From the NCBI GenBank assembly GCA_003535955.1, contig DPZM01000136.1, forward strand, positions 1-14,118: a stretch of 14,118 nucleotides of DNA. Direction: 5' to 3'. The position numbers and the translations under genes are program-made. Of the stretch, positions 7,308 to 14,092 are shown piece after piece. Source of the DNA: Lachnospiraceae bacterium. GTDB lineage: Bacteria; Bacillota; Clostridia; Lachnospirales; Lachnospiraceae. The notes under the pieces were generated by a model. The model saw only the letters and a program-made list of their open reading frames with translations. It searched no databases and was not told the DNA's origin. Positions within the stretch are counted from its first letter, which is position 1; every line of letters starts with the position of its first letter.

Positions 7308-8147
7308 CTACAGTATCGGTCGTCTGCCGCGAACCACCCTGTCATTGCCTGCAAGGTCCTTAACAACGGTGACATCCTTATATCCGTGTTCCTCCATTAG
7401 ACGGCTCACATCCGCTCCCTGATCGAAACCGATCTCAAGCAACAGCATGCCGCCGGAAATAAGGTGGTCATCCGCCCCGTCAATAAGCCTCCTGTAAAAG
7501 TCAAGCCCGTCCTCACCCCCGTCAAGAGCGATGCGCGGCTCGTGATCCCTTACTTCCTCCATAAGTCCTTCGATCACACCGGTCCTTATGTAGGGAGGAT
7601 TGGACACGATAACATCAAACCTGTCATCTACCGCTTCATAGAGGTCGCTTAACAGAAACCTTACATCAACCCCGTTGTTTTTAGCATTATCATCCGCAAC
7701 CTCAAGGGCCTCTCCTGATATATCGCATCCCACGGCCTCAAGTCCGTTCTTATACTTCGCAAGGCTTATTATGATACATCCCGATCCGGTACATACATCA
7801 AGGACCTTCATCCCGTCCTCAGTATAAAGCATGGCCTCTTCAACCAGGCATTCCGTATCCTGTCTCGGAACCAGTACATGCTCATTTACTGCAAAATCAA
7901 GCCCCATGAACTCCTGATGACACGTGATATGCTGAAGGGGCACATGCCCTGCCCTCCTGTCTATAAGCTCAAGATATTTATTTTCCTTATCCGCGGGTAC
8001 ATCCTCCCTGCCGTGAAGCAGCAGGCCGTTACGGTCAAGGCCGGTTACATGCTCAAGAAGAAGGAACGCATCAAGCGCAGCATCGGCTATACCTGCTCTC
8101 TTAAGGATATCCGCACCCGTAGTCCTTAATTCATCATATGACGGCAT
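7308..8147 (-). CDS. prmC: Release factor glutamine N5-methyltransferase
   Basis: PrmC methylates the glutamine of the GGQ loop of release factors, using S-adenosylmethionine. The 279-residue protein has a helical N-terminal domain with the family linker HITCHQEFMGLDFAVN leading to VLVPRQDTE, the SAM-binding motif VLDVCTGSGC (about residues 114-123), and the catalytic NPPY signature (about 183) that holds the substrate glutamine. The start ATG at 8147 is placed one base after the TGA of the DUF1385 gene (TGA-T-ATG), which suggests translation by reinitiation or coupling; no strong ribosome site is visible. An in-frame ATG at 8180 would add 11 non-conserved residues inside the repeat tail of the upstream gene and is less likely. 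The gene is followed after 13 nt by prfA, its substrate. Confidence 0.95.
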   Translation of the reverse strand: MPSYDELRTTGADILKRAGIADAALDAFLLLEHVTGLDRNGLLLHGREDVPADKENKYLELIDRRAGHVPLQHITCHQEFMGLDFAVNEHVLVPRQDTECLVEEAMLYTEDGMKVLDVCTGSGCIIISLAKYKNGLEAVGCDISGEALEVADDNAKNNGVDVRFLLSDLYEAVDDRFDVIVSNPPYIRTGVIEGLMEEVRDHEPRIALDGGEDGLDFYRRLIDGADDHLISGGMLLLEIGFDQGADVSRLMEEHGYKDVTVVKDLAGNDRVVRGRRPIL

Positions 8148-8148
8148 A

Positions 8149-9465
8149 TCAGTAGTTCCCGTGATCCGACGGCTGATCATATCCGTACGGGTTGTTTACG
8201 TCAGGTACATATTGCGTGTTTCCCTCAGGCATGTACGCTGCATTTCCATCAGGTACATACGGTACATTTCCGTCAGGTTCGTATGGAACGTTTCCATCCG
8301 GAATATATGGTGCGTTTCCCTCAGGTCCGTACGGTACATTTCCGTTATAACCGTACTGTATATTCCCTTCGGGTCCGTACGGTATATTCCCCACAGGTAC
8401 GTACGGAGCATTTCCTTCATAATCGTAGGGGCTGTCTCCTTCCGGTCCGTATGGTGGATCTTTTGCAGGTTCGTATTGGATATTTCCTTCGGGTTCGTAT
8501 CCGGGCTTCACATCAGATCCGTGCATGGCATTGATGTCATATCCGAATTCGTTAAGGAGATAGCCCTTCCAGTCGAACACGGAGTCAACGGCCACTATAG
8601 CCACCTCGATCATACTTGCGTCGGGCTCTCTGGTGGTAAGCTTCTGGAGCATCAGCCCGGGGGCCGACAAAAGACTGATAACAGGATTGTTTGTCCGGCC
8701 CGCAAGCCTTATTATCTCATATGAAATACCTGCTATAACAGGAATAAGAAGGACCCTTAAAACAATCCTCATAACAGGATCGGTGGTCCTTATGAAAACA
8801 AAAAGTATTACGGAAATAAAGACGACAAAGAAAAGGAAGCTGGTCCCGCACCTCTTATGCTGTCTTGAAGACCCCGCAACATTCTCAATTGTTAAGGGAA
8901 GTCCGTGTTCAAGGCAGTTGATGCACTTGTGCTCCGCGCCATGATACATAAATACCCTCTTTATATCCTTAAGCGCGCTTATAAGCACAAGATAAAGAAC
9001 AAAGATCGCGATCCTGATAAGCCCCTCTATAACAGCGATCACCGTCTCATTGACGATCCATCTCCTTACAAGCTGCGAAAGAAAATAAGGTAGGAGCATA
9101 AAGAGAGCTATCGCTATCGCAAGCGAAAAAATAACCGTTATCACCGATACGAACTTACCTGCTGCCTCGGTTGTTTCCTTACCCCGCCTGCCGGGATCCT
9201 CCTCCTCGTAAAATGAGGCTGAGTAGTTAAGTGTCCTGGTCCCCAGGATCAGTGAATCCAGAAAATTAAAGATACCCCTGACAAAGGGGATCCTGTTAAG
9301 AACCGGTGCGGGTGCGATGGAGTCATACTGCTCAACCGTGACATTTATGTCCCCATTCTCGGTCCTGACCGCTACCGAGTACATATCCTTGTTCTTCATC
9401 ATTATCCCCTCAATAACGGCCTGACCGCCGATACCGGAGTAATGATCCACATATTTCCTTCTCAT
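8149..9465 (-). CDS. DUF1385 (YqhQ-like) membrane protein with octapeptide-repeat tail
   Basis: A 438-residue protein. Residues about 10-300 are a DUF1385 domain: GGQAVIEGIMMK near the N-terminus, four to five membrane segments, and the conserved HGAEHKCINCLEHG (about 173-186) and HKRCGTSF motifs, whose His/Glu/Cys pattern suggests metal binding. Its biochemical role is not established to my knowledge. The family is usually about 290-330 residues; here a further 110 or so residues form a Pro/Gly/Asn/Tyr-rich tail of 8-residue repeats (consensus P-E/D-G-N-x-P-Y-x). The ATG at 9465 is preferred because AGG lies 9 nt upstream; a second ATG at 9471 is only 2 nt from it. The gene sits between rpmE and prmC, an order common in Clostridia, and overlaps neither; its stop is one base before prmC. 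Confidence 0.88.
   Translation of the reverse strand: MRRKYVDHYSGIGGQAVIEGIMMKNKDMYSVAVRTENGDINVTVEQYDSIAPAPVLNRIPFVRGIFNFLDSLILGTRTLNYSASFYEEEDPGRRGKETTEAAGKFVSVITVIFSLAIAIALFMLLPYFLSQLVRRWIVNETVIAVIEGLIRIAIFVLYLVLISALKDIKRVFMYHGAEHKCINCLEHGLPLTIENVAGSSRQHKRCGTSFLFFVVFISVILFVFIRTTDPVMRIVLRVLLIPVIAGISYEIIRLAGRTNNPVISLLSAPGLMLQKLTTREPDASMIEVAIVAVDSVFDWKGYLLNEFGYDINAMHGSDVKPGYEPEGNIQYEPAKDPPYGPEGDSPYDYEGNAPYVPVGNIPYGPEGNIQYGYNGNVPYGPEGNAPYIPDGNVPYEPDGNVPYVPDGNAAYMPEGNTQYVPDVNNPYGYDQPSDHGNY
8182..8493 (-). repeat. 24-bp tandem repeat array (13 units) encoding an octapeptide tail
   Basis: About 13 contiguous units of exactly 24 bp (312 bp) lie at the 3' end of the DUF1385 gene. Each encodes an octapeptide such as PEGNIPYG, PDGNVPYE or PEGNAPYI. 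Positions Gly-Asn and Pro-Tyr are the most constant; the residue after Asn and the one after Tyr vary. Units differ by scattered substitutions but no frame-changing indels are seen. A weaker extra unit may precede the array. The array is flanked by the membrane domain and by ten non-repeat residues ending in HGNY. Confidence 0.92.
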
Positions 9466-9480
9466 AAACATTTACCTTAA

Positions 9481-9518
9481 ATCATAAGGGCTGAGGTATA
9501 TGCCCCAGCCCTTATGAT
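9481..9518 (-). promoter_or_regulatory. Long perfect hairpin between rpmE and the DUF1385 gene
   Basis: ATCATAAGGGCTG (9481-9493) and CAGCCCTTATGAT (9506-9518) form a 13-bp perfect stem around a 12-nt loop. It occupies most of the gap between the rpmE stop and the DUF1385 ribosome binding site. The minus-strand 3' flank (TTTAAGG) is a poor U-tract, so it may be a weak or partial terminator, or a processing or stability element that lowers expression of downstream genes relative to the ribosomal protein gene. Confidence 0.7.
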
Positions 9519-9523
9519 CACTA

Positions 9524-9727
9524 TTACTTTCCAACACCGTATTTCTTGTTGAATTTCTCAATACGTCCGTCAACCCTTGCGCTCTTCTGCTGGCCCGTAT
9601 AGAACGAATGGCACTTGGAGCATATCTCGACGTGAAGCTCAGGCTTGGTTGATCCGACCACGAATGTATTACCGCAGTTACAGGTCACAGTAGCCTGCTG
9701 GTAATTCGGATGTATTCCTTCTCTCAT
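9524..9727 (-). CDS. rpmE: 50S ribosomal protein L31, zinc-binding form
   Basis: L31 (67 residues, normal) is a large-subunit protein that bridges toward the small subunit. It starts with the family sequence MREGIHPNYQ and carries four cysteines, CNC (16, 18) and CSKC (36, 39), so it is the zinc-binding C+ paralogue rather than the zinc-free type made in zinc starvation. The ATG at 9727 has AGGTGAG 4-5 nt upstream; a GTG at 9736 in the same frame lies inside that ribosome binding site and is rejected. It has its own promoter just after the rho stop and is followed by a long hairpin. Confidence 0.97.
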   Translation of the reverse strand: MREGIHPNYQQATVTCNCGNTFVVGSTKPELHVEICSKCHSFYTGQQKSARVDGRIEKFNKKYGVGK

Positions 9728-9803
9728 GATTCTCACCTCTCCATCATATAAAAATATATATAATTAAATGTTTTAGTCTGTCATATCAACAAACAGCTCA
9801 CTA

Positions 9804-9832
9804 ATAATACCACAAGAAAATAGCCATTGCAA
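9804..9832 (-). promoter_or_regulatory. Promoter upstream of rpmE
   Basis: Minus strand: -35 TTGCAA (9832-9827), 17-bp spacer, extended -10 TGTGG-TATTAT (hexamer 9809-9804). It starts 7 nt after the rho stop, so rpmE can be transcribed apart from rho. The predicted leader of about 70 nt is AT-rich with a possible TATATATA/TATATGA stem just before the ribosome site; it should be tested against the L31 leader families. No intrinsic terminator separates rho from rpmE. Confidence 0.72.
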
Positions 9833-9839
9833 GCATTTT

Positions 9840-11267
9840 CTACAGGAACCTTATCTTCTTTACCATCTGGACAAATTCACGGTTGTTCCTGGTCCGCACA
9901 AACATGTCGAGAACCTTCTCAACAGCCTCATCGGCCTTAAGTCCGTTAAGGGCCTTGCGGATAATGTTTATTGCCTCAAGCTCTTCATGGTCAAGAAGAA
10001 GATCTTCACGCCTGGTTCCCGATTTGGGAATGTCGATAGCCGGGAATACCCTCTTCTCGGAAAGCTTACGGTCAAGAACCATCTCCATATTACCGGTTCC
10101 CTTGAATTCCTCATATACCACATCATCCATCTTGGAACCCGTCTCGATAAGGGCTGTCGCAAGTATCGTCAGGCTTCCGCCTTCACGCATGTTCCTGGCT
10201 GCGCCGAAGAACCTCTTGGGCATGTGCAGGGCCGCGGGGTCAAGACCACCCGAAAGGGTACGTCCGCTTGGCGGAACCGTCATGTTATAAGCCCTTGTAA
10301 GCCTGGTGATCGAGTCAAGCAGGATAATAACGTCCTTTCCTCCCTCCACAAGCCTCTTGGCCCTCTCTATCACCATCTCCGAAACGCGCTTATGGTGTTC
10401 GGGAAGTTCGTCAAAGGTGGAGTAGATAACTTCAACATTGTGTCCCTCGATCGCTTCCTTTATATCTGTCACTTCCTCGGGACGTTCATCTATAAGAAGG
10501 ATTATAAGATGCATCTCGGGATTATTGCGGGTCACTGACTTGGCAACATCCTTAAGGAGGGTTGTCTTACCTGCCTTGGGCGGTGATACTATCATACCAC
10601 GCTGACCCTTGCCTACAGGTGAGAAGAGGTCCATTATCCTCATTGCCACAGGTCCGCCCGGCCGTTCCAGTGTCAGCTTCTCATCCGGGAATATGGGGGT
10701 GAGGTCTTCAAAGTTCTTGCGTAGCGAATGCTCCTGAGGTGATAATCCGTTTATGGTCTTGACAAAGAGCAGGGCTCCGAACTTATCGGTCTGGCTCTTA
10801 ACCCTTGTATTACCCGTAATTATATCTCCGGTCTTAAGGCTGAACCTTCTTATCTGGCTGGGGGCAACGTATACGTCGTTCTCGCCCGGAAGATAATTCT
10901 CGCTCCTTATAAAGCCGTACCCGTCGGATAATACCTCCAGTATACCGCTTGCCTCAATTCCGGAATCAAGGCTCTTCTTCTCCTCGGAAATGTCAATCCC
11001 GTCAGAGGCTCCCCCCTTCTCGGATGCCTCGGGACTATCCGAAGCTTCATCGCCTGTCCGTGCACCGGGAAACTCCTGGATCTTCGAAGAATGCGCAGCC
11101 GGTGCCGGTGCCGCAGCCGCTGCAGCTGCCTCTTCCTCATCCTTTTTCACCATTGCTTCGATCACGTCAGCCTTCTTCAACCCTGTAAGACCTTTAATGC
11201 CGCGTGCCTTGGCCAGGTCCTTCAGAACAGCTAATGCCAATGTTTCATACTTAGCTCTGTTATTCAT
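9840..11267 (-). CDS. rho: Transcription termination factor Rho
   Basis: Rho is a hexameric RNA helicase that ends transcription of untranslated RNA using ATP. The 475-residue protein has an N-terminal Rho_N helical domain (about 8-42, with KKADVIEAMVKK). An insert of about 60 residues, rich in Ala/Pro then Ser/Glu/Asp (about 43-105), is absent from the 419-residue E. coli protein. It is followed by an OB-fold RNA-binding domain (from GILEVLSDGYGFIRS to the ISGL-like NGLSPQ), a Walker A loop PPKAGKTT (about 230), the catalytic glutamate region LIDERPEEVTD (about 259), Walker B VIILLDSITRLTRAYN, and the secondary RNA-binding Q and R loop segments (SGRTLSGGLDP; KGTGNMEM). The start has AGGAG 6 nt upstream. 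It is the first gene of the rho-rpmE-DUF1385-prmC-prfA run. The 188-nt upstream gap holds no gene; I see no convincing -35/-10 pair there. Confidence 0.97.
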   Translation of the reverse strand: MNNRAKYETLALAVLKDLAKARGIKGLTGLKKADVIEAMVKKDEEEAAAAAAAPAPAAHSSKIQEFPGARTGDEASDSPEASEKGGASDGIDISEEKKSLDSGIEASGILEVLSDGYGFIRSENYLPGENDVYVAPSQIRRFSLKTGDIITGNTRVKSQTDKFGALLFVKTINGLSPQEHSLRKNFEDLTPIFPDEKLTLERPGGPVAMRIMDLFSPVGKGQRGMIVSPPKAGKTTLLKDVAKSVTRNNPEMHLIILLIDERPEEVTDIKEAIEGHNVEVIYSTFDELPEHHKRVSEMVIERAKRLVEGGKDVIILLDSITRLTRAYNMTVPPSGRTLSGGLDPAALHMPKRFFGAARNMREGGSLTILATALIETGSKMDDVVYEEFKGTGNMEMVLDRKLSEKRVFPAIDIPKSGTRREDLLLDHEELEAINIIRKALNGLKADEAVEKVLDMFVRTRNNREFVQMVKKIRFL

Positions 11268-11417
11268 TTTCTTCTCCTATGAATTTGTAAGTGTAATAAG
11301 CCTGTTGTTTATTCACCATCGGGATTTAACACGAATTGTGTCGATGCGTTATAAATAATGCGTACCAAAAAGCGATACTAGACTAACCATCTTATGATAT
11401 TAAATCACATAATATTC

Positions 11418-11439
11418 AAAAAAGCAATATCCATGTTGC
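11418..11439 (-). terminator. Possible weak terminator after the ABC operon
   Basis: On the minus strand GCAA and TTGC pair, with one mismatch and one further pair inside, and are followed by TTTTTT. It lies 17 nt after the ATPase stop. The stem is short, so termination efficiency is uncertain. Confidence 0.4.
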
Positions 11440-11455
11440 AAAGATTATATAAAAA

Positions 11456-12214
11456 TCAGACTTCAAGCTTACCCATAAAGGCATTAAGCCTCTCATTGTT
11501 CGAATTAAAGAGTTCTTCGGGCGTTCCCTGGGCTTGCACGATACCGTTTTCCATAAAGAGGATACGATCGGAAACCTCTCTTGCGAACTTCATCTCGTGA
11601 GTTACGATCACCATGGTCATGTGCCGGGCTGCCAGTCCCTTTATGACCTTAAGAACCTCACCCGTAAGCTCCGGATCGAGCGCGGATGTGGGCTCATCAA
11701 AAAAGAGTATTTCAGGCTGCAGGGCAAGAGCCCTTGCTATTGAAACACGCTGCTTCTGCCCGCCGGACAAGGATCCGGGATAGGCGTCCGCCTTGTCCGC
11801 AAGACCAAGCTTTGTAAGGAGATCCATGGCGCGTGATCTTGCCTCCTCCTTACTTATGCCGGAAAGAACGACCGGCTCCGTTATGTTCTTAAGGACCGTA
11901 TAGTGGGGAAAGAGGTTAAAGGACTGGAAGACAAGACCGAAGCACCGGCTAATCTCCTTAAGTTCCTTCCTGTCGGCATAGACCACACTGCCGCTGCTGT
12001 CAGTAGCGGCCACCCGGCCCTTGTATATAAGGGTACCGCCATCCATTGTCTCAAGAAAGGTGGAGATGCGAAGAGCCGTCGACTTACCCGAGCCCGACGG
12101 TCCTATGATGGAAACCACCTCTCCCTTCTTAACGGTTAAGGATATGTCCTTAAGGACTTCCTCGCCGCCGAATGACTTTTTCAGATTTTTTATTTCCAAT
12201 AGGATCTGATCCAT
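11456..12214 (-). CDS. Polar amino acid ABC transporter, ATP-binding protein (GlnQ/HisP type)
   Basis: The cytoplasmic ATPase that drives uptake by the adjacent permease. In 252 residues it shows Walker A GPSGSGKST (38-46), the Q-loop in LVFQSFNLFP (about 94-103), the ABC signature LSGGQ (149-153), Walker B ILFFDEPTSALDP (169-181) and the switch histidine in IVTHEM (206). The FNLFPH segment after the Q-loop is typical of the polar amino acid import branch. The start ATG at 12214 has GGAG 6 nt upstream and lies 21 nt after the permease stop, so the genes form one operon. The substrate cannot be told from the ATPase. It is the last gene of the operon. Confidence 0.95.
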   Translation of the reverse strand: MDQILLEIKNLKKSFGGEEVLKDISLTVKKGEVVSIIGPSGSGKSTALRISTFLETMDGGTLIYKGRVAATDSSGSVVYADRKELKEISRCFGLVFQSFNLFPHYTVLKNITEPVVLSGISKEEARSRAMDLLTKLGLADKADAYPGSLSGGQKQRVSIARALALQPEILFFDEPTSALDPELTGEVLKVIKGLAARHMTMVIVTHEMKFAREVSDRILFMENGIVQAQGTPEELFNSNNERLNAFMGKLEV

Positions 12215-12235
12215 ATATTACTCCGTTCTGAATTG

Positions 12236-12883
12236 TTACGACCAGTAGTCAAGCCGCTTCTCGATCCTGTCCATAACAAAGGCAACGACAAAATTAAAGA
12301 CAAAGTAGAAGGCACCGGCCACCATAAGGGGGCCCACGCTTGCTTCCTTGGCCGCTATCTGCTTGGCAATAGTGAACATCTCGGCCTGAGCCAGCACAAA
12401 TGCAAGAGACGTATCCTTGACAAGGGTTATCGTCTCATTGGTAACGCTGGGTGTGATTATCTTAAGAACCTGGGGGAGTATTATCCTGAAAAAGGTCCCG
12501 GCCCTTGAGTAGCCAAGGACCTTTGCCGCCTCGTACTGACCCTTGTCGATGGCTTCGATACCACCCCTGTAGATCTCGGCAAAATACGCCGCATAATTGA
12601 CTGAAAAAGCAATGATTATTGCGGGAAAACGAAAGCCGGAAAGGTTCATTCCGAATATATAGAAAGGAGCAAAATATACTACAATAAGCTGGAGCATAAG
12701 GGGTGTTCCCCTCATGATCGCTATATACACCTTAACTATGGTCGACAGGACCTTGTTCTTACTCATCCTGCCAAAGGCCACAAGGAGACCAAGCGGCAGG
12801 GAAAAGAGCAGCGTCAGCAGAAATATCTCCACTGACGTGATCATTCCCTGGGCCAATTGTGTAAGCATTATGCTAAGTTTCAT
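12236..12883 (-). CDS. Polar amino acid ABC transporter, permease (HisM/GlnP type)
   Basis: An inner-membrane permease of 215 residues with about five membrane segments. Family features seen are the MRGTPLMLQL segment (about 57-66) and the cytoplasmic EAA loop with YEAAKVLGYSRAGTFF (about 117-132), which docks on the ATPase, then the RIILPQ segment after it. Only one permease gene is present, so it presumably works as a homodimer. It starts 23 nt after the binding-protein stop; the ribosome site (GGGAAGAG / AGAAG) is weak, consistent with coupling to the upstream gene. Confidence 0.95.
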   Translation of the reverse strand: MKLSIMLTQLAQGMITSVEIFLLTLLFSLPLGLLVAFGRMSKNKVLSTIVKVYIAIMRGTPLMLQLIVVYFAPFYIFGMNLSGFRFPAIIIAFSVNYAAYFAEIYRGGIEAIDKGQYEAAKVLGYSRAGTFFRIILPQVLKIITPSVTNETITLVKDTSLAFVLAQAEMFTIAKQIAAKEASVGPLMVAGAFYFVFNFVVAFVMDRIEKRLDYWS

Positions 12884-12906
12884 CTAAGTTCTTCTCTTCC
12901 CGTTTA

Positions 12907-13695
12907 TTATTTGCCTATACAGATTGATTCTTCCATTCCGAAATCGGAATAATTCTTAGCTATCTTCAATATTGTGCCGTCATCGGCCATTTCCTTAAGG
13001 ACTGCCTCTACCTCATCACGCAGAGCCGTGTTACCCTTTAAGAATCCGACGCCGTACTGCTCGCTGGCCAGCTGCTCATCAAGGATCTTGAAGCCCTCAC
13101 CCTTTTGGGCTATCTGGTAGTTGGCAACACCTATATCGATCGCGATGGCATCGATGGCACCCGCCTCAAGGTCCATAAAGCCTGTGTTGTAGTCAGCGTA
13201 CTGGGTAAGCTCCTTAAAGGTTGCCGCAAGATCGGCAGAATCACCCTCAAGTGCGGCCAGCGCCGATGAATCCTTCTGTACTCCCACCTTCTTACCATCA
13301 AGATCGGCCGGGCTGTTTATACCCGAATCGGTCTTTACAACAAACACCTGTGAGTTGTCAACGTAGGGAATGGTCCACTCGTAAGCGTCCTCACGTCCCT
13401 GAATGGTGAAGCCGTTCCAGATACAGTCGATCGAACCCGAAGATAATTCCATATCCTTGGCATCCCAGTCGATGGGCTGCTTCTTAAGCTCCCAGCCCTT
13501 GCGGTTGCATACTTCCTGAGCAAGATCAAGGTCGAAGCCCACATAATCACCCTTATCGTCCATGTAACCGTAGGGCGGGAATTCCGCATCAAATCCCACT
13601 GTAAAGGTCTTGTCGGACTTGCCCTTGCCGCCGCAGCCTGCAAGCGCGGTAACTGCCATAACTGCTATCAGCGCAGTAAGTATCTTCTTCTTCAT
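12907..13695 (-). CDS. Polar amino acid ABC transporter, substrate-binding lipoprotein
   Basis: An extracellular solute receptor anchored by lipid to the membrane. The N-terminus has a lysine-rich start, a hydrophobic core and the lipobox LAGC with the acylated cysteine at residue 21. The rest is a family 3 bacterial solute-binding domain: FPPYGYMDDKGDYVGFDLDLA near 40-58, the arginine of GREDAY that usually holds the ligand carboxylate, and the aspartate in AIDIGVANY that usually holds the ligand amino group. These support an amino acid ligand, but the side-chain specificity cannot be read. GAGGAGG lies 6 nt before the ATG. First gene of the three-gene import operon. Confidence 0.95.
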   Translation of the reverse strand: MKKKILTALIAVMAVTALAGCGGKGKSDKTFTVGFDAEFPPYGYMDDKGDYVGFDLDLAQEVCNRKGWELKKQPIDWDAKDMELSSGSIDCIWNGFTIQGREDAYEWTIPYVDNSQVFVVKTDSGINSPADLDGKKVGVQKDSSALAALEGDSADLAATFKELTQYADYNTGFMDLEAGAIDAIAIDIGVANYQIAQKGEGFKILDEQLASEQYGVGFLKGNTALRDEVEAVLKEMADDGTILKIAKNYSDFGMEESICIGK

Positions 13696-13725
13696 AATAA
13701 TCCTCCTCTTTGATGCTTTCTTATA

Positions 13726-13741
13726 GCGGTCCCTTTACCGC
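13726..13741 (-). promoter_or_regulatory. Small hairpin in the leader of the ABC operon
   Basis: GCGGT (13726-13730) and ACCGC (13737-13741) form a perfect 5-bp stem with a 6-nt loop. It lies about 17 nt upstream of the ribosome binding site and just after the predicted transcription start, so it could stabilise the 5' end of the mRNA or be an operator half-site pair. Confidence 0.4.
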
Positions 13742-13752
13742 GATTCTTTACC

Positions 13753-13793
13753 ATGCTATCATGATGAACTGAAACATTCAAGATTTTACCATA
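13753..13793 (-). promoter_or_regulatory. Candidate promoters of the ABC operon
   Basis: Two overlapping possibilities on the minus strand. One is -35 TTGAAT (13781-13776), 17-bp spacer, -10 TAGCAT (13758-13753), starting near 13746. The other is an extended -10 TATGGTAAAAT (13793-13783; hexamer five of six to consensus) with no good -35. Either gives a leader of about 50-80 nt. The sequence cannot decide between them. Confidence 0.5.
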
Positions 13794-13798
13794 ATTTA

Positions 13799-13833
13799 AG
13801 AAAAAAAGAAACGGGGAACCGTCCCCCCGTTTC
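13799..13833 (-). terminator. Rho-independent terminator of the right-edge gene
   Basis: On the minus strand GAAACGGGG and CCCCGTTTC form a 9-bp perfect stem around GGACGGTT, followed by TTTTTTT. The stem begins within the stop codon of the small gene. The stem-loop contains GGGGACGGTTCCCC, a core that resembles dispersed repeats seen in many bacterial genomes. Confidence 0.9.
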
Positions 13834-14092
13834 ATCCTACATTATTTATTACACCTATGGATATATAATTCTCCAAAAGGGCCTTAAAATCGGTACCATC
13901 CTCGCATTCCTCGTTATGCACACCCTCGATCATGTACCTTATTCCCCCGCCATCAAGCTCCTCTATGACATTATAATGGTCCTTAAAGATCGCGCTTGTC
14001 GATGTCTTGCAGTCCCTTTTGATCCCCCTGAAATCCGCAAGGCTGCATCCCGGGAAGTTGACATTTATCACCTGAGCGTAAGCAGTCTTCAT
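13832..14092 (-). CDS. Small acidic protein of unknown function
   Basis: An 86-residue protein that I do not recognise. It is rich in Asp and Glu, has four cysteines at non-clustered positions (in PGCSL, RDCKT and EECED, the first three-quarters of the protein), and has no membrane segment or signal peptide. A GGGIRYMIEG stretch follows an acidic ELD and looks like a beta hairpin. The ATG at 14092 is chosen because AAGGAG lies 9 nt upstream. The same frame stays open to the window edge, so it could instead be the end of a longer protein starting outside. It is closed by a strong intrinsic terminator that overlaps its stop codon and separates it from the ABC operon. Confidence 0.6.
   Translation of the reverse strand: MKTAYAQVINVNFPGCSLADFRGIKRDCKTSTSAIFKDHYNVIEELDGGGIRYMIEGVHNEECEDGTDFKALLENYISIGVINNVG

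Noticed and set aside
7295..7375. Longer prfA frame starting at 7375
   Set aside because: The extra 27 codons overlap the prmC end and match no RF1 N-terminus; the ATG at 7294 has a good AGAGGT site.
6972..7400. Ser-rich + strand frame opposite prfA/prmC
   Set aside because: It is the complement of a Glu/Leu-rich coiled region of RF1; composition and position mark it as a shadow frame.
8182..8493. CRISPR-like array
   Set aside because: Units are contiguous 24-bp copies with no unique spacers and are in frame in a coding gene.
8161..8724. Long + strand open frame (187 codons) across the repeat tail
   Set aside because: The 24-bp repeat keeps several frames open on both strands. The translation is Arg/Val/Tyr-rich low-complexity sequence with no ribosome site, while the minus frame carries the DUF1385 domain.
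9987..10538. Long + strand open frame (183 codons) opposite rho
   Set aside because: It is a shadow of the conserved rho coding frame, with no ribosome site and no recognisable domain.
11346..11362. Imperfect inverted repeat GCGTTAT-aa-ATAATGC upstream of rho
   Set aside because: It is AT-rich with a mismatch, and no clear promoter is nearby to give it meaning; too weak to call an operator.
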